64,000 nucleotides of DNA from an uncultured Pseudovibrio sp. (GTDB taxonomy: Bacteria > Pseudomonadota > Alphaproteobacteria > Rhizobiales > Stappiaceae). The stretch is taken from NCBI GenBank assembly GCA_947496145.1, contig CANMBS010000003.1, positions 62,001-126,000 of the forward strand, in the 5' to 3' direction. The notes beneath the pieces were generated by a model, which saw only the letters and a program-made list of their open reading frames with translations, was not told where the DNA came from and did not search any database. The translations under genes and the position numbers were made by a program. Below are positions 26,096 to 35,168 of this stretch, piece after piece; position 1 is the first letter of the stretch; each line of letters starts with the position of its first letter.

Positions 26096-26761
26096 ATGTA
26101 TTTTCGCCTAGTCCTCATAGGTTTACTTTACGCGACGCCCCCTGCCATGGCTGCCACACAGGCAATTAAAACCGAAACGATTCGCATTCAGCGCCCGAAG
26201 GCTGAGCAGTTTCCTCTGCTGGAAGAAGGTTTCAACAGTGATATAAGCCTTGATGGTGATTTGGAAACTGACTTTTCGGAGGAGCCTCCTCTACCTAAGC
26301 TTGCAGTGTATTATGATGAAGCGGCATTGCCTGAGGCTGTGCGTAAAACCCGTACAGCTTTGATCAAGATTGCTCGCAGTGGTGATGTCGCCGCACTTGC
26401 TCCCTTGTTTGCCAAACAGGAACAGCCGCCAGAACTTTCTTTTATGCCAGTTCGTGATCCGGTGAGCTTTTTGAAGGATAGTTCCGGCGATGGGGAAGGA
26501 CATGAAATCCTTGCCATCCTTCTGGATATTACTGAAGCCGGATATTTGCGGCTGAATGAGGGGACAGAAGACGAGAGTTACATCTGGCCCTATTTTGCCC
26601 GCTACCCTTTGCACGATCTGACCCCCTCTCAAAAAGTTGAAATGTACCAGATTGTTACCGCAGCCGATTATTTTGAAATGCTGGATTATGGCGCATGGAC
26701 ATTCTATCGGCTCACTATCTCCAAACACGGTGACATTCGCAGCTTTATGGCTGGAGATTAG
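26096..26761 (+). CDS. Exported protein of unknown function
   Basis: A 221-residue protein with a signal peptide (about residues 1-19, ending PAMA before ATQ). An acidic linker precedes a globular domain with YDEAALPEAVRKTRTALIKIARSGD, then IWPYFARYPLHDLTPSQKVEMYQ and closing TFYRLTISKHGDIRSFMAGD, which resembles the end of SH3-like or DUF-type periplasmic domains of rhizobia. No enzyme motif is seen. GGAG lies 9 bases before the ATG. Confidence 0.75.
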   Translation: MYFRLVLIGLLYATPPAMAATQAIKTETIRIQRPKAEQFPLLEEGFNSDISLDGDLETDFSEEPPLPKLAVYYDEAALPEAVRKTRTALIKIARSGDVAALAPLFAKQEQPPELSFMPVRDPVSFLKDSSGDGEGHEILAILLDITEAGYLRLNEGTEDESYIWPYFARYPLHDLTPSQKVEMYQIVTAADYFEMLDYGAWTFYRLTISKHGDIRSFMAGD

Positions 26762-26795
26762 AACGCCACAACTCGTTTCGCCCGTCAGACAGCAG

Positions 26796-27536
26796 CTACC
26801 CTGCCTTGCGGATCTCACGCTCGCCTTCGTTTCCTGCTGATAACAGCTCCAGTTGCTCCGGCTTTTCCATAAATCGTGTGTAGAAACTGGCGTCCAGTTC
26901 TGCGTAGCAGGCATAACCTCGGTACAGAGGCAGAAAGCGAAGTTTGGCGTTGTGTTCTTTTGACAGATCAAACAGAACATCCTGAAGCTTCGCACGTGGA
27001 GCCACGTGGAACTTACTGAGCCACTTTATCAGGAACCACCTGAAGAGACCGGGCAGTCTTTCCTGCTGCCCGAAGTCCACCACAGATAGCTGCCCTCCTT
27101 TGGCAAGCAGCTTCGCACCATTACGCAATGCCTCTTCCCATGGCGGGATCATGGAAACGCAGTAGGACAGAAACACTCGGTCGAACGTGTCTATTCCGAA
27201 CTTCTCGAAGGGGTCAAAGCTGGTTGCATCTCCTTGCGCCAGATGAATGCGATGGGAAAGCTCGGCCTTATGAATGTTTTCTTCTGCGGTTTTCAGCATC
27301 TGAGAGGAAATATCCACTCCAAAGAACTGGCAGGACGGGTAGGCTTTCGCTGCTTCAATCAGGTTGCGGCCAGTGCCGCAGCCCAGCTCCAGAACCGTAC
27401 TCCCCTTTGGCGCTGACAAATGCCTGATTAAATGGTCACGCCCAAGCAGATAGTGTTTTCTGGTCAGGTCATAAAAATGCCGCTGGTTCTTATAGATTTT
27501 ATCCATCAGAGAGGCTGAGGACTTATCGCTTGTCAT
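26796..27536 (-). CDS. btaB: Betaine-lipid N-methyltransferase (BtaB-like)
   Basis: A 246-residue SAM-dependent methyltransferase with motif I VLELGCGTGRNLI, FGVDISSQML, and the signature near FDRVFLSYCVSMIPPW. It follows btaA by 28 bases. In this pairing BtaB adds three methyl groups to diacylglycerylhomoserine to give the betaine lipid DGTS. The assignment rests on the neighbour as much as on sequence. AAGGGAAG precedes the ATG. Confidence 0.85.
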   Translation of the reverse strand: MTSDKSSASLMDKIYKNQRHFYDLTRKHYLLGRDHLIRHLSAPKGSTVLELGCGTGRNLIEAAKAYPSCQFFGVDISSQMLKTAEENIHKAELSHRIHLAQGDATSFDPFEKFGIDTFDRVFLSYCVSMIPPWEEALRNGAKLLAKGGQLSVVDFGQQERLPGLFRWFLIKWLSKFHVAPRAKLQDVLFDLSKEHNAKLRFLPLYRGYACYAELDASFYTRFMEKPEQLELLSAGNEGEREIRKAG

Positions 27537-27564
27537 TTCACTTCCCTTACATGCTTATTCTTGT

Positions 27565-28827
27565 TCAATTATAGCTGTAGAGGTGGAAACCACCGTAAAT
27601 GGAGGAGCGATCCAAACTGCCAAAGCGCTTGCTTTGCGCTTCATGGTAAGTCCACTGCCCCAGTATTTCGTCATTGACACGACCCGGTAAAATCGTTGGT
27701 TCGCCAGCCGTTCTGAAGATAACGCGCGCGCCTGTTCGTGCCGTTTTAGATATTCCTGCCCATAGGTCGTTCAGTTGCCTGTCTGTCATCCAGTCCTGTG
27801 CGTCCAGCAGAACGTAGGCATCCAGACTGTTTGCAGGCTGATTATCCAGATGCTCTGTGAAAGAGCGATTAACAACGCGGACGCGGGACGTTCTTTTACG
27901 AATTTCATTGAAATGAGCAGGCTTGAGGTAAGGCGGCAGCGGACCGGAAGGTCCTGTTGCTTCAGAGGCTTGTGAGGGCGCGTAACCACGGGTGAAGGCT
28001 TGCCATGCGAAGTAGTTTTCTTTCATGGGAAAATCGCAGGCGAGCTTTTCCAGCCGCTGCTTGAGCACACCTGCCATATTTCCCCCACCAGACGCGGCAA
28101 GGCTTTCATATTGTGCAGGAGGGATTCCGAGACCGTACAGGGACATCTTTTTGGAGGTCGCCCAACGGATCAGGCGCTTATCAAAAAGAGGGGCCAGTGT
28201 TTTGTCGAAGTAAGTGCGCTGTTCCTGTATATCGCGGGTGCGCGCCATTTCTGTCAGGTCCACGCCATAGAGCTTTGCTATGAAATGCCCCAGACCAATA
28301 AAGTGTCCCAGCATACCGTGGTGGTAAAGATCACGAGAAAATAGCGTGATGCGCTTCCGGCCCCATGCGGTCATGTCCCGGCCTTCCCAATAGGCCGTGG
28401 TTTGCGGATCAATGGCTGGCCTCAGGTACTTCTCATAGGCGGCGATATTGGCTTTCTCATCAGCCTCACCAAAGAAGCGGTAGAACGTGGCATAATCCGG
28501 GAACTCCTCCAGAGCCGCCAGTTTCAGACGGTTTAACGCAACATGAGCGCGGTTCAGATCGACGGCTGTAATCTCCTGCGGATTTGCAGTGAGGTAGGAC
28601 ATAACATTGCAACCACCTGAGGCAATGGTGACCATTTTGGAGTTAGGCTTCAACTGCAAAGCCTGCATGTCCACCTCCGGGTCCTCCCAGATCAGCGGGT
28701 AGACCAGCCCTTTGAAGGCGAAGGTAAACAGTCGCTCCAGCAGCCCTTCTACGGAGATCAGCTTTGAACGATGTACTGCACGGTCCAGACGTTGCTTTGA
28801 CAGTTTAAGAGTTGAGGCCACGTACAT
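27565..28827 (-). CDS. btaA: S-adenosylmethionine:diacylglycerol 3-amino-3-carboxypropyl transferase (BtaA)
   Basis: A 420-residue DUF3419 protein. It transfers the 3-amino-3-carboxypropyl group of SAM to diacylglycerol, the first step of betaine-lipid synthesis. Landmarks are AVHRSKLISVEGLLERLF, FKGLVYPLIWEDPEVDMQ, the SAM site TIASGGCNVMSYL, and ITAVDLNRAHVALN. A longer frame to GTG 28917 exists. It would include the candidate Pho box, and 28827 gives the usual family length, so 28827 is preferred although its own ribosome site is poor. Confidence 0.9.
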   Translation of the reverse strand: MYVASTLKLSKQRLDRAVHRSKLISVEGLLERLFTFAFKGLVYPLIWEDPEVDMQALQLKPNSKMVTIASGGCNVMSYLTANPQEITAVDLNRAHVALNRLKLAALEEFPDYATFYRFFGEADEKANIAAYEKYLRPAIDPQTTAYWEGRDMTAWGRKRITLFSRDLYHHGMLGHFIGLGHFIAKLYGVDLTEMARTRDIQEQRTYFDKTLAPLFDKRLIRWATSKKMSLYGLGIPPAQYESLAASGGGNMAGVLKQRLEKLACDFPMKENYFAWQAFTRGYAPSQASEATGPSGPLPPYLKPAHFNEIRKRTSRVRVVNRSFTEHLDNQPANSLDAYVLLDAQDWMTDRQLNDLWAGISKTARTGARVIFRTAGEPTILPGRVNDEILGQWTYHEAQSKRFGSLDRSSIYGGFHLYSYN

Positions 28828-28878
28828 CTCCAGAATCAAGGACTGAATATAACTGGGAGAGAGAGTTAGTTGACGCAC

Positions 28879-28896
28879 GCGACAGTTTTGCGACGG
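28879..28896 (-). promoter_or_regulatory. Candidate Pho box before btaA
   Basis: On the minus strand the sequence is CCGTCGC AAAA CTGTCGC: two heptamers each close to CTGTCAT, separated by 4 bases, as in PhoB sites. It lies about 50-70 bases before the btaA start. Confidence 0.45.
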
Positions 28897-29149
28897 CGAA
28901 ATCTCTCCGGTACTCACGTCAGATACAGAAAAACACGTTCAGACAACTGGTCAGCATTAAGCAATTCAGGCTGTTTGCTTTTCTTGTTACCAGCCTCATC
29001 TTTTGTTTTCTTCCCCACAATCTCAGGTAGGCAGGGACATGTTCACAAGTGGGCTCTGCCACTCAAGGAACTGCTCTTTTTCGTGGTATGCCCCTGACTG
29101 ATAGGTTATGAAACACGCTTGTTGTTTTATTCACTGGAGGGACGGTTCC

Positions 29150-29995
29150 ATGGCATCTCAAAGCACCATTCTCACTTCGCGTCGGCTTGTGAAGGTTTTT
29201 GGCGATGATGCTCAGGAATTCCTGCAAAACCTTGTCAGTTGCGATGTCAGCACTCTTGATGCAACAACCAGCGCTTTTGGTGCCCTTCTAACGCCCCAAG
29301 GAAAAATTCTCTGGGACTTTTTTGTGTTTGCAGATGAGGAGACTGGCGGTTTCCTGATTGATGTAAGCGCAGACGAGATGGAGGCTTTTGCTAAGCGCCT
29401 TGGGTTTTATAAACTGCGGGCCAAAGTTACTATTGAGCCAGCCGAAGAGTCATTCCGTGTGGTTGCACAATGGGGTGATGACCTTGCGGAGGACAAGCCA
29501 CGTGACCCACGTCATGCTGAGATGGGCCTGCGTTATGTGGTTAATGGCGAGGTGGAGCAGACCGCCAGTGAGGCTGACTATCGGACGCACCGAATTGCGC
29601 TTGGCGTTCCACAAAGCGGGCAGGATTTTCAGCTCACCGATGTTTTCCCCCATGATACGGATATGGACAGCCTGAATGGTATTGCCTTCACAAAGGGCTG
29701 CTTTATCGGGCAAGAGGTTGTGTCGCGGATGAAACATCGGGGGACCGCTCGTAAGCGGATCATTCAGGTGTCAGCAACAGGTGACCTTCCTGCGGTGGGC
29801 AGCGATGTTCTTGCCGGAGAAAAAAGCGTTGGGGCCCTGGGGTCCTCCGTTGGAGACAAGGGGCTGGCGTTACTGCGGCTTGATCGGGTAAAAGCTGCTA
29901 TGGATGCGGGCGTACCGCTGATGTGCGATGGTGTTGAACTGGTGCCTGTCATTCAGGAGTGGGCAGGTTTTGACTGGCCCTCCTCCGATAAATAA
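29150..29995 (+). CDS. ygfZ: YgfZ/GcvT-like folate-binding protein
   Basis: A 281-residue protein related to the aminomethyltransferase GcvT. The diagnostic motif KGCFIGQEVVSRMKHRGTARK is present with its conserved cysteine. YgfZ/IBA57 proteins help assemble or repair particular iron-sulfur enzymes using tetrahydrofolate. GGAGGG precedes ATG 29150. It is the first of four genes in one direction, followed by HD, phosphatase and NadQ-like genes. Confidence 0.93.
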   Translation: MASQSTILTSRRLVKVFGDDAQEFLQNLVSCDVSTLDATTSAFGALLTPQGKILWDFFVFADEETGGFLIDVSADEMEAFAKRLGFYKLRAKVTIEPAEESFRVVAQWGDDLAEDKPRDPRHAEMGLRYVVNGEVEQTASEADYRTHRIALGVPQSGQDFQLTDVFPHDTDMDSLNGIAFTKGCFIGQEVVSRMKHRGTARKRIIQVSATGDLPAVGSDVLAGEKSVGALGSSVGDKGLALLRLDRVKAAMDAGVPLMCDGVELVPVIQEWAGFDWPSSDK

Positions 29996-30039
29996 AGTTT
30001 CATCGTCCTCAACCTTCCTGATAACTGGCCTGATCCTTC

Positions 30040-30681
30040 ATGTGTGCTGAGCTTTCTTCATCTTCCCCGCGTGCCTGGCAACGGATGCTTTCCGGCAGAA
30101 GGCTTAACCTGCTTGCCCCCTCGCCGCTGGATGTGGAGCTTTCTGACATTGCGCACGGATTGGCGCGTGTGGCTCGCTGGAATGGGCAAACTATTGGAGA
30201 TCATGCATTTTCTGTTGCTCAACACTGTGTACTCGTGGAAAAAATTGCGCAGCTGATCAAGCCTGATCTGGAGATTCAATGGTGTATGGCCGTCCTGCTG
30301 CATGATGCACCGGAATATGTAATCGGTGATATGATCTCGCCCTTTAAAAATGTGATGGGCGGGTCTTACAGAGAAGTTGAAGAGCGGCTGCATCATGCTA
30401 TTCACCGCGCGTTTGGTCTGCCTGCTGATTTACCCGGACCAATTGCGAAGCTTGCCAAACGAGCAGATATCATCAGTGCGTATCTTGAGGCGATACATCT
30501 GGCTGGATTTAGCCGTGACGAAGCTGACAAGATTTTCGGCAGGCCTGCCAAAGTGAGTGAGGAGCAACTTGAGCAGCTAGCACTGAATGTTAAGCCTTTG
30601 CCAGCAAAGGAGGCACAGGATGCCTTTCTTACCCGTTTTGCAGAGCTGGACAAAGCACGTAAAACAGCAGGGACACGCTGA
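30040..30681 (+). CDS. HD-domain phosphohydrolase (YfbR-like)
   Basis: A 213-residue HD-domain protein. The metal-binding residues are visible: histidine in SVAQHCVLVE, the HD pair in LLHDAPEYVIGD, and a downstream aspartate region (KRADIISAYLEA). Such proteins resemble the 5'-deoxynucleotidase YfbR and may trim nucleotides. Its stop overlaps the start of the phosphatase gene (TGATG), which suggests translational coupling. Confidence 0.88.
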   Translation: MCAELSSSSPRAWQRMLSGRRLNLLAPSPLDVELSDIAHGLARVARWNGQTIGDHAFSVAQHCVLVEKIAQLIKPDLEIQWCMAVLLHDAPEYVIGDMISPFKNVMGGSYREVEERLHHAIHRAFGLPADLPGPIAKLAKRADIISAYLEAIHLAGFSRDEADKIFGRPAKVSEEQLEQLALNVKPLPAKEAQDAFLTRFAELDKARKTAGTR

Positions 30682-31205
30682 TGCTTTTTGTCTGTCCGCT
30701 TTCCAAGCTGGAAGAAACGCTGGAATCTGCTGCACCAGGTCATGTGCTGTCTCTTGTTTCTCCGGGAACAGTGATTGAGCTTCCTGCTGCTTATGAGCCT
30801 GCGCATCACCTTGTGCTTGAGTTTAACGATATTGCTGAGGCCCGTGAGGGATTGATTGCGCCGTCTATGGAGCATGTAGAGCGGCTACTGGATTTTGCCA
30901 GTCATGCGGCTCGTCACGGTTCTTTGCTGGTGCATTGCTGGGCTGGTGTGAGCCGGTCTACAGCAGCAGCTTATATTCTGACGTGTGCGTTGTTACCTGA
31001 AGTGGATGAAAGTGTTCTTGCCAGTCACCTGCGCCGGGTTTCGCCTGTTGCCACGCCTAACCCTTTGCTTATCTCATTGGCAGACAAGTGTTTGCAGCGT
31101 AAAGGGCGCATGATACAAGCCATAAAAGATATTGGGCGTGGTGCTGAGACATTTGAAGGCAATACATTTTCAATTGATCCTGCCACACTGTTTAAATCTG
31201 CCTGA
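30681..31205 (+). CDS. Protein tyrosine/dual-specificity-type phosphatase
   Basis: A 174-residue protein with the Cys-x5-Arg phosphatase loop, LVHCWAGVSRSTAAAYIL, near residue 90. An aspartate-rich segment (EFNDIAEAREG) ahead of it may hold the general acid. The natural substrate is unknown; bacterial members act on phosphotyrosine, phosphoinositides or small phosphates. It is linked by a start-stop overlap to the HD hydrolase and by 20 bases to the NadQ-like gene. Confidence 0.88.
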   Translation: MLFVCPLSKLEETLESAAPGHVLSLVSPGTVIELPAAYEPAHHLVLEFNDIAEAREGLIAPSMEHVERLLDFASHAARHGSLLVHCWAGVSRSTAAAYILTCALLPEVDESVLASHLRRVSPVATPNPLLISLADKCLQRKGRMIQAIKDIGRGAETFEGNTFSIDPATLFKSA

Positions 31206-31225
31206 CGGACACGGAGCAGTCATTC

Positions 31226-32251
31226 ATGAGCAATGCAATGGAAACAGGAAGTGCGGCCCGGTCAGGGGCTCACGTGGAGCCTGTTCAGCTTGGCATTGGT
31301 CTGAGTGCGGTGATTGTTTCTGTCAGGGACAAAGTGCCTTATGTGCTGAGCGTACCGCATAAAGAAACCGGGCAACTTTCCGGGCTTCCCTCTGGCCCGT
31401 TTGATCCACGCCTGCACCGCACCTTTGAAATCAGCCTGCGTGCCTTTGTTGAAGAGCAGACTGCTCTTCATATCGGGCATGTGGAGCAGCTTTACACATT
31501 TGGTGATCGTGACAGATATTCCCTTGCCAAGGCGGGCGAACCTCACATGGTTTCAGTTGGGTATCTGGCGCTAACCCGCCGGACACCGGAATCTGAAAGA
31601 CTGCTGGCGCAGCAAGGTGCCAGATGGCGACCCTGGTATGACTTTTTCCCGTGGGAAGACTGGCGCGGTGGGCAACCCAAACTGCTGGAAGAAATAATTC
31701 ACCCCAGCATGGCTGCCTTTTGCAAAAAACCGGATGATGACGCTAAAGCCTATCAGGAACTGAGCAGAAAAGAGCGCTACCAACTGGCGTTTGGTGTTGG
31801 TTCTTTAAAATGGGATGAAGAGCGCGTGCTGGATCGCTATGAGCTGCTCTACGGCTCCGGTCTGATGTTTGAAGCGTTGCGCGACCAGCAACCTGCCGCG
31901 ATGGATCATAGTGATTTGCCAGATCTTGGTGAGGGCCTTGCTCATGATCACCGCCGCATTCTGGCAACAGCGTTATCGCGTTTGAGGGCCAAGCTCAAAT
32001 ACCGTCCGGTTGTGTTTGAGCTTATGCCGCCTGAATTTACGCTGACCGATTTGCAGCAGACTGTAGAGGCGATTTCCGGTCGCCATTTACATAAGCAGAA
32101 TTTCCGCCGTCTTGTTGAGAGTGAACAACTGGTTGAGCAGACCGGGGGGACTTCAACTGCAACAGGTGGACGCCCTGCCGCGCTTTACCGCTTCCGCCGA
32201 GACATCCTAAAGGAGCGCCCTGCTCCGGGCTTGCGGGTCAGCCTGCGCTGA
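31226..32251 (+). CDS. nadQ: NadQ/NrtR-like Nudix-related regulator of NAD synthesis
   Basis: A 341-residue protein. The N-terminal 200 residues look like a Nudix-fold domain, but no complete Nudix box is visible, so it probably senses rather than hydrolyses. The C-terminal part is a winged helix-turn-helix (FELMPPEFTLTDLQQTVEAI, NFRRLVES) ending GRPAALYRFRRD, the same end seen in NrtR regulators. I recall this family (COG4111) as NadQ, the predicted regulator of NAD synthesis in alphaproteobacteria. The nadABC operon at 37.7 kb carries a perfect palindrome at its promoter, a likely operator. It is the last gene of the ygfZ cluster. Confidence 0.75.
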   Translation: MSNAMETGSAARSGAHVEPVQLGIGLSAVIVSVRDKVPYVLSVPHKETGQLSGLPSGPFDPRLHRTFEISLRAFVEEQTALHIGHVEQLYTFGDRDRYSLAKAGEPHMVSVGYLALTRRTPESERLLAQQGARWRPWYDFFPWEDWRGGQPKLLEEIIHPSMAAFCKKPDDDAKAYQELSRKERYQLAFGVGSLKWDEERVLDRYELLYGSGLMFEALRDQQPAAMDHSDLPDLGEGLAHDHRRILATALSRLRAKLKYRPVVFELMPPEFTLTDLQQTVEAISGRHLHKQNFRRLVESEQLVEQTGGTSTATGGRPAALYRFRRDILKERPAPGLRVSLR

Positions 32252-32759
32252 TTCACATTTTTTGCTTCCCTGTTGCGCGTTATCTACACTTTTTTAGAAA
32301 TTTTTCTCGGTAAATGTTCCCAGAAAGAACGCAGTTGTGGATTTAGCACTGCTGCATATGACTAAGCTTGTTAAGATTTTGATTGCATTGAGTTCCTGAG
32401 ACATCACTGCGCTTTTACAGGTGTTAATTTGTGCAGCGCGCCTTTAGTTTCCTATGATTTTTGGCCCATTTAAAAGCCCACCCAGACATGAAATAGCCCC
32501 AGTTTCTTGGTGAGTACTGGCAGCTCATATTAACCATATGCTTGCTGGCATTGGTGTTAAGTATGGCAGGAAACAAGAGGTTTTGGCGGGCTTAACTATA
32601 TATCAAGGTTAAAAGCAAAAAATACGCTCATTCGGAAAAGTAACGAGTGAGCCGAACCTTGTGAGCGTTTGTCTGCTGCCTCTCTCTTAAGTTGGGGCAC
32701 TCTTTTTTCCGGGGCTGAAGAGCGCTGAGTTTTGGGCGTTGAGTTGGAGTAAGTTGCGT
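32252..32759. other. Intergenic gap without a recognised gene
   Basis: About 500 bases between the NadQ-like gene and the cell-wall hydrolase. It is AT-rich with scattered TTAACC/TTAACT half-sites (for example at 32529 and 32593) and no convincing ORF, RNA gene or terminator. It probably holds the hydrolase promoter. Confidence 0.5.
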
Positions 32760-33914
32760 ATGTCGGGCCGTGGGGTGAAGAAGAGTACAGAACGTCGTTC
32801 TGTTTTCATGTACTTTAAGTACCCAGTTTTAGCTTCCGGGCTTCTGCTTGGAGCCTTTGCTGCTACTCCTGTCGCGTTTCAGGACATTCCGGCGCTGGTT
32901 GGAACACTTGACGAAGACACACCGCGCTGGATGCAAACCGTGCGGGAAAATGATCCTTATAAGCTGGCTGAATACTTCAAGGCACCGAAGAGGAGAGCAC
33001 CACAACGCTATGCGGTAAACCGTGGCGGCAAACGGGATATGCAAATCTCCCAGCTTCCAAGTCAGAGTGTGGCCTTTATTCAGAACGCTGGCAAACCAAA
33101 GCGCTCTGATCGTTTTGTTTCTCAGCTTCCTCAGATGGCCTTTAGTGATCACTATGGTGGTGATGCGCTGGCGGGCCTTTCCGGTCATGTACGGACTGAT
33201 GACACGCCCCTTGGCAAAGCTGCTCGCCGAGCTGCGATTGCCGCACGCAAGCAGATGGCACTGCTAAAAGCAAAGAAGCCAGAAACGCTTTCCATCGCCA
33301 AGCAAAACGGAATTGCGCTGGCAACCGCATATGCCCCAGCATCCCGGCAAACCAACAAGGCACCGTTTGATGCGTTGTTAAACAAGCCGCGCGTTTCTAT
33401 TACGCCCTCCGACAAGCCGGAGCTTTCAGATAAGCAACTGGCGGCTTATGCTGAGAATGATCCGCACTGGTGGTACATGCGTAAGCTTCCAGGTGCCACG
33501 AAATCACGCAGAGAACTGCGCTGCCTTGCGGAAGCAATCTATTTTGAAGCACGCAGTGAGCCGCGTGACGGACAGATTGCAGTTGCCCAAGTGGTGCTTA
33601 ATCGTCTGAAAAACCCGAAGTACCCGAATACGGTGTGCGGTGTGGTTTATCAAAACAAGAACATGCGCAATGCCTGCCAGTTTTCCTTTGCCTGTGATGG
33701 TATTCCTGAGCGCGTGACTGAGCCGGGACCATGGGCGAAGGCGAAGAAGATCGCACAACAGATTGTGAATGGAGAAGTGAGCATTCCAGCGGTGGATGCC
33801 TCCACTCACTATCATGCAACATATGTGCGTCCAAACTGGGCCCCGACCATGCAGCGCAAAAAGCGCATTGGCAAACACATCTTTTACAAGACCTATGGTG
33901 GTGGGTGGAGTTAA
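32760..33914 (+). CDS. Cell wall hydrolase with SleB-type domain
   Basis: A 384-residue protein. An N-terminal hydrophobic segment (about residues 17-37, around YFKYPVLASGLLLGAFAA) exports or anchors it. A long, low-complexity basic linker follows. The C-terminal 135 residues form the hydrolase_2/SleB domain: CLAEAIYFEARSEP with the probable catalytic Glu, IAVAQVVLNRLKNP, FACDG and HYHATYVRPNW. It cleaves peptidoglycan, probably during growth or division. ATG 32760 follows GGAG at a rather long distance; 32808 is an alternative. Two hairpins follow the stop. Confidence 0.9.
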   Translation: MSGRGVKKSTERRSVFMYFKYPVLASGLLLGAFAATPVAFQDIPALVGTLDEDTPRWMQTVRENDPYKLAEYFKAPKRRAPQRYAVNRGGKRDMQISQLPSQSVAFIQNAGKPKRSDRFVSQLPQMAFSDHYGGDALAGLSGHVRTDDTPLGKAARRAAIAARKQMALLKAKKPETLSIAKQNGIALATAYAPASRQTNKAPFDALLNKPRVSITPSDKPELSDKQLAAYAENDPHWWYMRKLPGATKSRRELRCLAEAIYFEARSEPRDGQIAVAQVVLNRLKNPKYPNTVCGVVYQNKNMRNACQFSFACDGIPERVTEPGPWAKAKKIAQQIVNGEVSIPAVDASTHYHATYVRPNWAPTMQRKKRIGKHIFYKTYGGGWS

Positions 33915-33933
33915 CCCCCCGCCCCACTGGCGA

Positions 33934-34003
33934 ATATTGGAAGGCTGACCGCTCCAATATCTCAAAAACCCCGCACCAGTGTTATACTGAGGCGGGGTTT
34001 GTC
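33934..34003 (+). terminator. Two hairpins after the cell-wall hydrolase
   Basis: First, ATATTGGA (33934-33941) pairs with TCCAATAT (33953-33960). Second, AAACCCCGC (33966-33974) pairs with GCGGGGTTT (33992-34000), followed by GTCTTTG. The second is the likely terminator. It also stands between convergent genes. Confidence 0.65.
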
Positions 34004-34041
34004 TTTGTAGCTTTATTGGACCCAATCAAACGGGACGCACT

Positions 34042-35037
34042 TTAAGCAACTTCAACGATGGTTCTGCCGCGCACCTGACCTTCGAGGATTTTTGCCGCAC
34101 GCTCTTCAACCTCTGCCAGTTTGATGGTTTCAGACAGGGCATCGAGTTTGGCAAGATCGAGATCCTGTACCAGACGGCGATAGGCCTCTTCACGCAGAGC
34201 CATTGGAGCCATAACCGAATCCACTCCCAGCAGTGCAACACCACGCAGGATGAACGGCATTACGGAAGCAGGCAGGTCCATGCCCTGCGCCAGACCACAG
34301 GCCGCAACAGCGCCGCCGTATCTGGTCTGTGCGAGCAGATTGGCAAGGGTATGGCTGCCAGCAACATCAACGGCGGCGGCCCAGCGTTCTTTACCGAATG
34401 GTTTGCCTTTTTCGCTCAGTTCAACACGGTCAAGCACTTCGCTTGCGCCAAGGCTTTTCAGGAAATCAGCTTCCTCCATACGGCCAGTAAAGGCGATGAT
34501 TTCGTAGCCCAGTTTGGACAGGATGCTCACGGCAACGGAACCCACACCGCCGGATGCGCCGGAGACGGCAACCGGGCCATGCTGTGGTGTGATACCATAT
34601 TTTTCCAGCGCCATGACGCAGAGCATTGCGGTGTAGCCTGCGGTGCCGATTGCAGCGGCGCGGGCTGTGGAGAGCTCTTGCGGACGGTGCAGCAGCCAAT
34701 CTGATTTCAGGCGAGCAACCTGAGCATAGGCGCCTGTGTGCACTTCACCAACGCCGTAGCCGTTCATGATCACCTGATCGCCCGGTCTGAAGCGGTCATT
34801 GTCACTGGTCAGCACTTCGCCAATCACATCAATCCCCGGCACCATTGGAAATTTGCGGGTGATGCCCGGAGCACCAGCCAAAGCCAGACCATCCTTGTAG
34901 TTGATGGTGGTGTGCGTGACTTTGACCGTCACATCGCCTTCAGAAAGCTGATCGACAGTAACTTTATTCCACCTGGCCGGAAGGGGCTTGCGACCGCTTT
35001 CATCTGCTTCAATCCAAAGGGCATCAAACTCGCTCAT
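34042..35037 (-). CDS. acuI: Acrylyl-CoA reductase-type medium-chain dehydrogenase (AcuI/YhdH)
   Basis: A 331-residue NADPH-dependent enzyme of the quinone-oxidoreductase branch of the medium-chain family. Landmarks are MSEFDALWIEADESG, INYKDGLALAGAPG, the NADP-binding VSGASGGVGSVAVSIL and VDVAGSHTLANLL. It has no zinc ligands. AcuI reduces acryloyl-CoA to propionyl-CoA, useful in marine bacteria that use DMSP and in protection from acrylate. No other DMSP genes are nearby, so the role is inferred from the family. AAGGAG precedes the ATG. Confidence 0.85.
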   Translation of the reverse strand: MSEFDALWIEADESGRKPLPARWNKVTVDQLSEGDVTVKVTHTTINYKDGLALAGAPGITRKFPMVPGIDVIGEVLTSDNDRFRPGDQVIMNGYGVGEVHTGAYAQVARLKSDWLLHRPQELSTARAAAIGTAGYTAMLCVMALEKYGITPQHGPVAVSGASGGVGSVAVSILSKLGYEIIAFTGRMEEADFLKSLGASEVLDRVELSEKGKPFGKERWAAAVDVAGSHTLANLLAQTRYGGAVAACGLAQGMDLPASVMPFILRGVALLGVDSVMAPMALREEAYRRLVQDLDLAKLDALSETIKLAEVEERAAKILEGQVRGRTIVEVA

Positions 35038-35168
35038 GGCGGGCTCCTTATCACCTGATAAATTTAGCTGAAACCTGACAGATGAGGCCATTCAAAGCAA
35101 GCGATTTACGCTAGGCAATATTCCGGTATAACCTACTGAAATGCAGCGTATATTTACCTAAGATCCGC

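Noticed and set aside
28828-28917. Longer N-terminus of btaA
   Set aside because: It would cover the candidate Pho box and exceed the usual family length.
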